Shown here in pieces: positions 23,941 to 33,887 of a stretch of DNA of 64,000 bases. Both the position numbers and the translations under genes were made by a program. Origin of the DNA: Symsagittifera roscoffensis (lineage: Eukaryota > Xenacoelomorpha > Acoela > Convolutidae); the NCBI RefSeq assembly GCF_963678635.1, contig NC_087067.1, positions 14,275,018-14,339,017 of the forward strand. Reading direction: 5' to 3'. The notes under the pieces were generated by a model, which saw only the letters and a list, made by a program, of their open reading frames with translations, did not search any database and was not told where the DNA came from. Within the stretch, counting starts at the first letter, position 1; each line of letters opens with the position of its first letter.

Positions 23941-26900
23941 GAGTTGCAGTTTTTGTATGATTTGCTAATTATATTAGGTTTTGAATGTCCTTGAAAGTTG
24001 AATCACAGACAATTGAAACTACATGTTAGTTGGGTAGGCTATTGATTTGAATTCGTGCTAAGTTTGTTCATAATAACTTAATAGTTTTATAATTTGTTTA
24101 TAATAGCATACACTTGAAAAAGTGATTTCCAAAGAATTAATTCCATGATAAAACCAGTAAATGTCATAAAACAATGTTCAATTTAGGTAAGCAGATTGTT
24201 GGGGGTGAGTTCAAGGGAATTTGAAAAGAGAGCTGAATTTAATCTTCATTTAATTTCAATTTTAAGAAAATGTTTCGAAGAAATTGGTTTCTGCTCCTAC
24301 CCGAGCCTCCGCTCAATCCCTCCGGGGATAAGCTGGCCTTACTACCCACAAATTTTTACAATCATGGAAGAATTATGTTAGTGGCAAGTACTTTTTATTG
24401 TATTAGGCTGCGCGCCTTCTTTTCTCACTGCCCCTTTAGCTGTATCGTTCGCACTCCCAATCCCAAGGAACTCCAATTGCAATTAAGCTTAATGAAATAC
24501 AAATCCATTTAAAAAGTGCTGCAAAATTGCCAGAAAAATCTAGTATTCTAACCAAAAAATGTCCGAGATCAATAAGCAGTTCTTTGCATTTTGTATGAGT
24601 TGCTACTTGTATTAGATTTTGATTGTCCTTGAAAGTTGAACCACAGACAATTGAAACGACATGTTAGTTGGGCTATTGAATTGAGTTTGTGCTTAGTTTT
24701 TTTCATAATAACTTGATAGTTTGATAATATGTTTATAATAACTTACCACTGAAAAAGTGATTGCCGAAGAATTATTTCCATGATAAAACCAGTAAGTGTC
24801 ATGAAACAATGTTTAATTTAGGTAAAGAGATTGTTGGGGGGTGAGTTCAAAGGGATTTGAAAAGATATCTGAATTTAATCTTCATTTATTTTCAATTTTA
24901 GTAAAAGGTTTTGAAGAAATTATATTTTTGATCCTACCCGAGCCAACGCTCAATCCTTCCAGGGATAGGCTGGCTTTACTACCCACAAGTATTTACAATC
25001 ATGAAAGGGTTATGTTAGTGGCAAGTGCTTTTTATTGTTTTAGTTTGCGCACCTTGTTTGCCCCTGTGGCTGTATCGTTAGGAATTCCAATTGCAATTAA
25101 GCGTAATGAAATGTAAATCTAACTAAAAAGTGCTCCAATTAGGCAAAAAAAATCCAGTAATCTAAAAAATAAAAGTCCCAGATCAATAAGCAGTTCTGTG
25201 CAGTTTTTGTATGAGTTGCTAATTATATTAGGTTTTGAATGTCCTTGAAAGTTGAACCACAGACAATTGAAACGACATATTAGTTGAGTAGGCTATTGAA
25301 TTGAACTTTTGCTAAGTTTGTTTATAATAACTTAATAGTTTTATAATTTTTTTTATAATAACATACACTTGAAAAAATGATTGCCAAAGAATTAACTCCT
25401 GATAAAACCAGTAAACGTCATGAAACGTTTTTCAATTTAGGTAAGTAGATTGATGGGGGGTGAGTTCAAGGGGATTTGAAAAGAGAGCTGAATTTAATCT
25501 TCATTTAATTTCAATTTTAGAAAAATGTTTCGAAGAAATTGGTTTTTTGCTCCTACCCGAGCCCGCGCTCAATCCCCCTAGGGATAAGCTGGCTTTACTA
25601 CCCACTACTTTTTACAATCATGAAAGGGTTATGTTAGTGGCAAGTACTTTTTATTGTTTTAGGTTGCGCGCCTTCTTTTCTCACTGCCCCTATGGCTGTG
25701 TCAATCGCACTCCCGTTCCCAAGGAATTCCAATTGCAATTAAGCTTAATGAAATATAAATCCAATTCAAAAGTGCTCCAAAGTTGCCAAAAGAATCTAGT
25801 AACTTAACCAAAAAAGGTCCGAGATCAATAAACAGTTTTTTGCAGTTTTTGTATGAGTTGCTAATTATACTAGGTTTTGAATGTCCTTGAAAGTTGAATC
25901 ACAGACAATTGAAACGAAATATTAGTTGAGTAGGCTATTGAATTGAACTTTTGCTAAGTTTGTTTATAATAAATTAATAGTTTTATAATTTTTTTTTATA
26001 ATAACATACACTTGAAAAAATGATTGCCAAAAAATTAATTCCATGATAAAACCAGTAAACGTCATGAAACATTTTTCAATTTAGGTAAGTAGACTGTTGG
26101 GGGGTGAGTTCAAGGGGATTTGAAAAGAGAGCTGAATTTAATCTTCATTTAATTTCAATTTTAGAAAAATGTTTCGAAGAAATTGGTTGTTTGCTCCTAC
26201 CCGAGCCCGCGCTCAATCCCCCTAGGGATAAGCTGGCTTTACTACCCACTACTTTTTACAATCATGAAAGGATTATGTAAGTGGCAAGTACTTTTTATTG
26301 TATTAGGTTGCGCGCCTTCTTTTCTCACTGCCCCTGTGGCTGTGTCAATCGCACTCCCGTTCCCAAGGAATTCCAGTTGCAATTAAGCTTAATGAAATAT
26401 AAATCCAATTCGATACTGCTCCAAAGTTGCCAAAATAATCTAGTAAATTAACCAAAAAAGGTCCGAGATCAATAAACAGTTCTTTGCAGTTTTTGTATGA
26501 GTTGCTAATTATATTAGGTTTTGAATGTCCTTGAAAGTTGAATCACAGACAATTGAAACGGCATCTTAGTTGGGTAGGCTATTGATTTGAATTCGTGCTA
26601 AGTTTGTTCATAATAACTTACTAGTTTTATAATTTGTTTATAATAGCATACACTTGAAAAAGTGATTTCCAAAGAATTAATTCCATGATAAAACCAGTAA
26701 ACGTCATGAAACTTTGTTCAATGTAGTTAAGTAGATTGTTGGGGGATGAGTTCAAGGGGATTTGAAAAGAGAGCTGAATTTAATCTTCATTTAATTTCAA
26801 TTTTAGAAAAATGTTTCGAAGAAATTGGTTTTTTGCTCCTACCCGAGCCCCCGCTCAATCCCCCAGGGATAAGCTGGCTTTACTACCCACTACTTTTTAC

Positions 26901-27418
26901 AATCATGAAAGGATTATGTTAGTGACAAGTACTTTTTTTTGTATTAGGTTGCGCGCCTTCTTTTCTCACTGCCCCTGTGGCTGTGTCAATCGCACTCCCG
27001 TTCCCAAGGAATTCCAATTACAATTAAGCTTAATGAAATATAAATCCAATTCGAAAGTGCTCCAAAGTTGCCAAAAAAATCTAGTAATCTAACCAATAAA
27101 GGTCCGAGATCAATAAGCAGTTCTTTGCAGTTTTAGTATGAGTTGCTAATTATATAAAGTTTTGATTGTCCTTGAAAGTTGAACCACAGATAATTGAAAC
27201 GACATATTAGTTGTGTAGGCTTTTGAATTGAATTTGTGCTAAGTTTGTTCATAATAACTTAATAGTTTTATAATTTGTTTATAATAACATACACTTGAGA
27301 AATTGATTGCCAAAGATTTAATTCCATGATAAAACCAGTAAATGTCATGAAACATTGTTCAATTTAGGCAAGTAGATTGTTTGGGGTGAGTTCAGGGGGA
27401 TTTGAAAAGAGAGCTGAA
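23941..27418. repeat. Tandem array, about 5.4 units of ~640 bp
   Basis: Units start near 23941, 24583, 25199, 25841, 26484 and 27125 (spacings ~642, 616, 642, 643, 641); the sixth is cut off at ~27418. Each unit has 'gtatgagttgctaattatat', 'cttgaaagttgaa.cacagac', 'gataaaaccagtaaa.gtcat', 'ttcaatttag|gtaagtagat', a GC-richer block 'ctcctacccgagcc..cgctc' and 'gcgcgccttcttttctcact'. Open stretches in the units change frame through small indels between copies, so the array is not coding. Units 3-5 are the most alike. The AG|GTAAG junction, a 3' splice-site sequence directly abutting a 5' splice-site sequence, occurs in units 1-4 and is degraded in units 5 and 6. Confidence 0.92.
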
Positions 27419-27419
27419 G

Positions 27420-28366
27420 GTGGGGACTATTTGGCTAAGGTAAAAAACCAGTACTAGCCGTCTAGTGGGTCTCGGATTATCAATTTAAACTTCCCGCAAC
27501 AATGTCTATAATTAAGAGCATCAGTGATTTTTCAACAAAAAGAGCCCAATCTCACAACGATATCAATTCTACTGCCAAAAAGTTTCAGAAAAAATTTCTG
27601 GAGTAGCAGCGAGCTAAAATTGTAATTTATTTTTCATATGGTAACCAGCCTGTACATAAACCCAATGAAGCTCACATAAGGGTTTTAGATTTCGCAAAAA
27701 CTTGTCTCCTCTAAGATCTTAAAGAAGGAACATGTGTTATTGCTTTTGGAAAACAACAAAGTAAAAGAACAAAGAATAAACGAAAGACTTATTACAAAGA
27801 TTCGGACCAAAAGAATTAGAAATTTTTGTTCAAAAAGTCTCTTAAAAGATTTTGTACGGAAAAGATTAAAACTTTTATTGTGAAAGTGTTTTTAATAAAG
27901 CCGACCCATATGGTAACGTGCTCGGGAATGAAAAAAAAACTAGAGAATACAGATCTCTTGGGTGCTTTCGAAGCTTTGGTCAACGTTACCAATGAAATGG
28001 CGCATTAATTGTTAAAATGGTCACTCTATACAGGAGCAGCAGCTAAAGAAATGTTCAAGGACACTTTTTCACATAAAAAAACAGGAGGAGAGCCCAAAAC
28101 GAGAATTTAAAGGACAGTTTCTTGAACTTCATTAGTGTTATTGCTTTTGTTTTTCTTGAACTTCATTCTGTTATTGTTTTTGTACAATGGATAGAGAAGG
28201 AAACATCCCGCAATCAGCCAAAAGTAATTTGGTTCCAACCAAATAGATTTACACAAAAAGGCATCATGTATTTTCGATTCATAAGCAGATCCTGCTGATC
28301 AAAAGCAGCTCTCTTATGTTATCACGTGAAAAACTTCCAAACGCTATTGTCAACTCTGAGTGAATT
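27420..28366. other. Unassigned; decayed open stretches, no gene called
   Basis: Plus-strand translation gives disconnected open pieces around 27,480-27,590, 27,620-27,790 and 27,826-28,008, separated by stops and frame changes. One reads VSYGNQPVHKPNEAHIRVLD-like near 27,630-27,690. I do not recognise the family. A decayed mobile-element gene is possible. Confidence 0.3.
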
Positions 28367-29293
28367 CCCGGGTTGACCAAAACTTCTTACCATACAATTT
28401 TCATATATGAAAAACTTCTTGTCATACAATTTCATACAATTCCATACGTACAGAAAATTGTATGAAAACTCTATGATAAGCATTTTTCCATATATGAAAA
28501 TTGGATGATAGGTGTTTTACCATAAACCAAAAATTTTGATTTTTTCTTTCTGAATTTAGTTTCTGAAAAATTTTCGGTTGTGTTTGCAACCGAACACAAG
28601 TGACAAAGACCTTGGTTACTCATAACACCAAAGGTTGGACGGTCTTGCATTTACAATGCGTAGAAAACGACCTGAATTTGGCTGTCTTTCACGATTAATA
28701 TAACAAAAGTAACAAACTTTTCTTTATTGGCAAAATTTTTTAATGAGGATTATTTCAAATTTGTGAATTTTCAAATTATCAGACATTGATCAAGGCATAC
28801 ATTAATACCCCATACAAAAGAAATAGGAATTTTCAGCGTTTTTGAAAAAAAAACAATTAAGTGAAAAGAAAATAAAAGCCAATTTTATCGTATCCAGGAC
28901 TACGTTATGCACACAAAATATTAAATTTTGCATGCAAAAATTTTTTTTCGAAAAATGTTTGTTTGCGTACGAAATTCGATTTGCGGTTAAAAAAACATAA
29001 AATTTTTTGGGCCAAATTTGCAAAATTACTTTTGTGTCGCCATCAAAAAAAAAGCCAGTCATACAATTTCCATATATGGGAATTGTATGTAAACACTTTT
29101 TTCAAAAAACGAAAACCTCAGTTTTTTATCACCAGACTGTTTGATTAGAATCAAACAGCCACAGAAATAAGTTTATACCAGTTTTCAACCATTTTTAGAA
29201 ATTGTATGAAAATTGTATGACAAGCATTTTTCCACACACTTGATGTATGGAATTGTATGATAAGCATTTTCGGTGTATGTAGGTCAACCCGGG
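28367..29293. mobile_element. 927-bp terminal-inverted-repeat element, non-autonomous
   Basis: The ends are CCCGGGTTGACC (28367-28378) and its exact complement GGTCAACCCGGG (29282-29293). Just inside both ends, 'cttatcatacaatt'-type sequence and repeated 'catacaatt' motifs continue the inverted symmetry imperfectly. The interior is AT-rich with no recognisable transposase, so it would depend on an enzyme encoded elsewhere. No convincing target duplication could be fixed. Confidence 0.7.
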
Positions 29294-29368
29294 TTAGCAG
29301 TATCCTATGGAAAGAGAAAAAGAACACCAAGAAAACCAAAATAGAAAATATGGCGAGCTAAATAATAA

Positions 29369-29778
29369 TGGAACCTGATCTAAACTACATTTTTTTATTG
29401 GATAAATTAGATATTTTACCACTGTAAAATATTTAATTTTAACCAATCATAATCCATCCAACTAACAACCCACTTATTTGTAAGTGCTGAAATTACTTGT
29501 AATTTCAGCACCAGAGAGATTTGAATTTAACTTGGAAATTAGTTACCTCTCAGAGAGAACTTCAGCAGTTGCAAAAAGCCAGTATACTCTAGATCTATTG
29601 AGCCTAGCAGAGACTAGTTAAACACCCTGAGACTAGTAGATATAAGAGTAAGATTAGGATCGGTATTAGACTAAGAAGTTGCACGAATCTATCCGGCCGA
29701 AAATAAGATAGCGTGAGGAGCATACGGTGTACCCTATCCGAAATTACTCTATGGGTTAACCACATCGGTCTTAATTCA
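29369..29778 (+). repeat. 5' LTR of copy 1
   Basis: 410 bp, TG..CA ends. It contains a 28-nt perfect hairpin at 29484-29511 (13-bp stem gtgctgaaattac, 2-nt loop) and a TATA-like 'gatataagag' near 29,637. It begins one base after the flanking ATAA. Confidence 0.93.
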
Positions 29779-29780
29779 TC

Positions 29781-29798
29781 TGGTGCGACCATAAGTCT
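29781..29798 (+). promoter_or_regulatory. Primer-binding site candidate
   Basis: tggtgcgaccataagtct starts two bases after the LTR end, the usual place for a tRNA primer-binding site beginning TGG. The second copy has tggtgcaaccaaaagtct at the same place (46325). I cannot name the tRNA from memory. Confidence 0.7.
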
Positions 29799-29892
29799 CA
29801 AATAAGACCTTAATAGCTTAGGATTAACCAAATATAGATTAGAAATTAGACAAAACATTTTCAAAATGTTACGCGACAATAACTTAATTGAA

Positions 29893-30099
29893 ATGTCTCT
29901 ACGACTCAATAGATCAGAGCCGCTATTCCGCACAATACGAGAACTACCCGGTATTGGAAAAAGACCTCGGACAAGAGACGACATACGACTACATAGAAAC
30001 TTACCATTTAGTTTCATGGTTGTACGGCAAAAGCCAATTCAAACTTTTTTATTTAGAATCTTATTAGCAATGGATTTAGATTTTCATTTGCAAACATAA
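29893..30099 (+). CDS. Leader ORF0 of the retroelement
   Basis: 68-residue basic ORF from ATG 29893; nine more codons lie upstream from 29866. Its counterpart in copy 2 (46452-46616, 54 residues) starts at the same ATG and shares long stretches, including TIRELPGIG and TRDDIRL, without indels across ~50 codons. That is why I call it a candidate coding unit and not chance. It lies about 0.1 kb after the primer-binding site, where retroelements normally have untranslated leader, so the conserved sequence could instead be RNA-level (packaging or splicing). No known domain is recognised. Confidence 0.45.
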   Translation: MSLRLNRSEPLFRTIRELPGIGKRPRTRDDIRLHRNLPFSFMVVRQKPIQTFLFRILLAMDLDFHLQT

Positions 30100-30408
30100 A
30101 ATTTTGAAGTAAATCTTCATGATTATTTCAGGTGCTAAACAAAATTATTAATGTACAATAACGATTGATAAAAAGATCTCAGATCGTTCAGTTAATTTCT
30201 GCAGTATTATAGAAAACATATTTGAAAATAAAAATAAAAATTAGTAGCATGACAATAAATAGTTAGTAATCATAAACCATCCTGTTGTTCCAGCTTCATC
30301 ACCTAAACATAACAGCAATCATGAGCTCACTAACATCATTTAAAAACTAAACTTTTTATTAAATAAATCTAAATCATCTTAGACTTAAATTCACGTAATT
30401 TTAAATTA

Positions 30409-30493
30409 GATCATCAAGGTTTATCCTTGGATCTTTATAAATTTTAAATGTCAATAATTTTAAAATCTGATCATCAAGGCCTATCCTTGGATC
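30409..30493 (+). promoter_or_regulatory. Duplicated hairpin motif in the retroelement leader
   Basis: The 25-nt motif GATC-AT-CAAGG-n5-CCTTG-GATC occurs at 30409-30433 and 30469-30493. Each copy can fold (caagg/ccttg stem, extended by GATC pairing). Copy 2 of the element has three related copies (~46970, 47021, 47098). Repeated stem-loops between primer-binding site and gag are where packaging or dimerisation signals sit in retroelements; that role is inference. Confidence 0.55.
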
Positions 30494-31008
30494 AAAAAGA
30501 ACAATTATGTTCTCCCCCACCCAATTAGCAAGTGTTTAACGACCTCAAACGTCGATTCACTATCCAACTTTTCCAAAAGACCCAGGACTAATAGAAAATT
30601 TTAAATAAAACTAACCATTCAAATTAGGCTAAACAGTGAAGAACATCGGTTATTCATCATTCACCTGAACCCTCCTCTCACCAGACCGAGGATAGATTTT
30701 AGACTTAGTAAGTTTAAAATAGTATCTAACGAACTACTTGTGTTCTAATTATACCTGAACCTTGTGGATCGATTTACTATTCTCCAACCCTTGAACACAA
30801 TCACTACCCCTAAGTAAGATTAAGTAAGTTAACACCTCAACTTAGACTAGCCACGAGAAAGTAAAAAATCATTCTCCGGAATCGATATACTTTTCTCTCC
30901 AACCCTGAATAAAAAACCCAGGTTAAGCTAACCAAAAATTGTAAGGACTAACAGTCTAGGAAAATAAAAAATCACTAATAAATTCATGCATCCCTTATCC
31001 TAAACCTT

Positions 31009-31467
31009 ATGTCATTCAAAAATTTAGGAAATAAACAAACAATCGTTTTACTAAATTGTGAAATAGACAACCAAAAATACGATCTTGTAATAACTCCACC
31101 TACACAAACAGTTGAATTCATTCGAACAAAACGACAAACAATAAAAAGAAAAATTATAACCAAACAAAGACAAATTACACGAAAAAGATTTTCGAAAAAT
31201 AGAAACGCTTCTGAATCAGAAGCCAACAGTTTAGACGAACTATACAAATTAAAAGAATCAATAAATAAAAATTGCCCCATCCATGATCAATTACATTTTT
31301 CCGACTCAGAAACAACTTCAAATTCATCAAAAAGAGGAAAAAGAAGAACAAAAAAGCAATACAAACACAAACCAGTACACCTATATAATTGGAATCAACC
31401 AATTAGACACATCGATAGCTATATACTAACAGCCATCAAACGAAAAAATGAGCCACACTCAAAGTGA
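31009..31467 (+). CDS. Retroelement ORF1, basic protein before gag
   Basis: 152 residues, open, starting ATG 31009. The middle is strongly basic (runs such as KRKIITKQRQITRKRF) and a second Lys/Arg cluster lies near the C terminus. The same protein is encoded in copy 2 from 47665, with conserved pieces NLGNKQTI, YDLVIT and IRTKRQT, though a frameshift near 47,940 breaks it there. In both copies its stop overlaps the start of the next ORF in the +1 relation (20 nt here, 14 nt in copy 2), a conserved overlap that suits reinitiation or frameshifting. No known domain; nucleic-acid binding is plausible from charge only. Confidence 0.65.
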   Translation: MSFKNLGNKQTIVLLNCEIDNQKYDLVITPPTQTVEFIRTKRQTIKRKIITKQRQITRKRFSKNRNASESEANSLDELYKLKESINKNCPIHDQLHFSDSETTSNSSKRGKRRTKKQYKHKPVHLYNWNQPIRHIDSYILTAIKRKNEPHSK

Positions 31468-32368
31468 CGATAGTCCAGATGACGAAGAAGTTTACCCCTT
31501 TCTTATAGTTTCACCCGATGATAGAGGACAACATGATTTTTGCAAGAACTTACTCGTAAATTTGTTTGAACCAGGAATCAGTCCATGCAAAGCAGAATTC
31601 CCGGATGTAAAAATCAAAAGACAAATTATAGAACATTATTTGAAAGACATATGTAATTTAACACAACAATACGGAATCTATACCATAGAATTCAGCACAC
31701 CACAAACAGCTCATGGTAAATATGTAATTCAAACAGACGATATTGAATTAGAATTTTCAAAAGTATTCATAGAATATATCAAAAGGATACAATATCATAA
31801 TTCGCAAAGAGCAAACTCCATATTCACTAACGAAGTTTTTGCAATAATATATAGTTCAATATCTATATTAGAAAAAACAGAAGTTCAAAGTATATCACGA
31901 ACCGAAACATCCAATTATACAAAAGTACGAACTGAAATCACAGTATTTTCAACATTTCTACATATAATCCGCGAAAATTTTACCAAAGATGATGTTTCAC
32001 AAAACACTAAACATCATTTGCAAAAGATTTTAGCATGGTTTTTAATAGATTATTTCACCCACAATTTAGATTTAATTTCACAAGCAAGACAAAATGTCAG
32101 AACTCAAAATACCAATGACGACACTGTCCTTGCAGAACAATCAGATTACGTTTGGGACCCTGAATGGTCTCATCCAGCATTTCTAAATATTCCACAAGAT
32201 ATCTCGAGTCAAGCAATAAGTACAATACCTTTCCACAGAGATTATGTAAAATTAATACCATTAACGATTGACGCAACACCATTAAACTATAATACATTTT
32301 TACCTGATACACGAAATAACAGCTTAAATTCAACAGTCATACGTAATGAAAATCTCAATGGAACCTGA
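31448..32368 (+). CDS. Gag-like N-terminal ORF (ORF2), truncated by internal deletion
   Basis: 306 codons open from ATG 31448 to TGA 32366-32368. Copy 2 has the same protein from 48106, interrupted, and there it runs on into a Pro/Thr-rich linker, a capsid region and a zinc knuckle. I therefore read this ORF as the N-terminal part of a large Gag. Motifs shared between the copies include ILEKTE/ILERTE, HNSQRANSIFT/QNSQRANSIFT and AEQSDYVWDP. In copy 1 similarity to copy 2 ends near 32,365, where an internal deletion joins this ORF to reverse transcriptase sequence in the same frame, separated only by the TGA. Confidence 0.65.
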   Translation: MSHTQSDDSPDDEEVYPFLIVSPDDRGQHDFCKNLLVNLFEPGISPCKAEFPDVKIKRQIIEHYLKDICNLTQQYGIYTIEFSTPQTAHGKYVIQTDDIELEFSKVFIEYIKRIQYHNSQRANSIFTNEVFAIIYSSISILEKTEVQSISRTETSNYTKVRTEITVFSTFLHIIRENFTKDDVSQNTKHHLQKILAWFLIDYFTHNLDLISQARQNVRTQNTNDDTVLAEQSDYVWDPEWSHPAFLNIPQDISSQAISTIPFHRDYVKLIPLTIDATPLNYNTFLPDTRNNSLNSTVIRNENLNGT

Positions 32369-33780
32369 AATAAAGAAGAACAACCAAAAGGTAACACCTT
32401 CATTAACTCTGTTATCATTCTAGCAAAAGGTGAATCACTAAAAATAGTTTTAGACGCTAGATACCTCAATTCACTAATTGACAAATCAAAATGCAATTGG
32501 CCTATTGAACCTATACAAGTTATCTTAACAAAGATAAATGGTAAATATTTCACAACCGCAGTTATGAATAGTGCTTATAATCAAATGCCACTAGTTGAAC
32601 AATCCCGACGTTTAACACAATTTGTTATTGGAAATCAACAATATGAATTTAATCGCTTATTCTATGGAATATTCATAGGACTAGCAGCTTTTTCAGCTTT
32701 TATAAGTAAAATTTTATTTTTAGAACACTAATACTCAAGAAAAATGCAATCACATACTTAGATGATGTTTTCATGCAATCACAAACTAAAGAAGAAATGT
32801 TTAAAATTTTAGAACATTATCATAAAATACTTCAGAACGAAAATCTGAAGGCAGCCCCCAATAAATCACACTTCTTTCTAACACGCGTTAAATTTTTAGG
32901 ACATAATATAGAACGAGAAACTATCACTCCATTAAAATCACGCATTGATGCAATTCAAAAACTTTAATCACCTACAAATAAAAAGAAAATCCAAGAATTC
33001 CTCGGAATGTTGATTTTCTTAAGTAAATATGCTTACAAGATGCAATTATACTTGAGACCCTTTTATAACATCCTCAGACAAAAAAATAATTTTGAATGGA
33101 CCACTGAACATCAAACACGATTTGAAGAAATTGAAAAGCTTTTGACAGAACAAATTTCAAACACAATTCCAGATCCAAATCAACCATTCTATGCAATGTG
33201 TAATGCTTCAAATTTTGGCATCGGTGCAGCATTGCTACAATCACATAGTGGAACAAATAAAATGAATCTTATATCAGCAAATTCACGATTATTCACACAA
33301 GCAGAGCTACGACTCTCAACTCTAATGAGAGAACGTACAGCTATAATTTATACACTTACAGAATATGAATTTCTGATACTTGGATCAAAACACCCAACAG
33401 TTTTATTCACAGATCGCAAACCAATTACATTTCTCTTTACACAAAAATCAAATCCAAATCATAGAGTGTATAGATTTCAACTAATTCTAATGAAACTTCC
33501 AAACTTACATATAGTTTGGCCAGCAGGAAAACACCTTGCGTTACCAGATACATTAAGTCGAAATACGCCACCCGAATTACTTACACGAAAAACTACAGTT
33601 GAAATACCACAAAATATTAATTTTTATCTCGCAAAAGATGAAACATCACCCCGACTAGAATGCAAATATGCAGTAAAAACTGACATTGATCAATAACAAA
33701 TAAATAATCTACAACATTTTCCACTCTACTTAGATTGCCAAAATATTCACTACGAAGTTGATTTACTAGGCACATCTACT
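32369..33780 (+). pseudogene. Reverse transcriptase and RNase H of the retroelement (damaged)
   Basis: Ty3/gypsy-type reverse transcriptase lacking its N-terminal part because of the deletion. Visible blocks are KIVLDARYLNS (~32,441), the NSAYNQMPL region (~32,570), FNRLFYGIFIG (~32,650) and YLDD (32755-32766). A frameshift near 32,730 precedes YLDD, and a TAA at 32965 interrupts the connection region. RNase H follows: the first catalytic Asp is Asn (33202-33204, in CNASNFGIGAALL), while the TDRKPI block near 33,410 is kept. Stops and the Asp-to-Asn change indicate a dead enzyme. Readers should expect the intact gene to start upstream in sequence absent from this copy. Confidence 0.88.
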
Positions 33781-33887
33781 TTTAAACCAATTCCATAGTC
33801 ACAATGGATAAAAAATAATACTCAACAAAAAAAATAAAACAACAATCGCATAAAAAAGACCTTTTTCCATTATTTGAAAAAGAAAAT

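Noticed and set aside
25460-25807. 115-codon open stretch in array unit 3 with partial relatives in units 1, 2 and 5
   Set aside because: Small indels change the frame between units, and conservation is not codon-like.
26183-26386. Open stretch in the tandem array, including a part that looks like a secretion signal
   Set aside because: The other units have a TAG or a frameshift at the same place, so the open frame is unique to unit 4.
23941-27418. Tandem array considered as CRISPR or rRNA spacer array
   Set aside because: Units are ~640 bp and nearly contiguous without short repeats separated by unique spacers, and no rRNA sequence is present.
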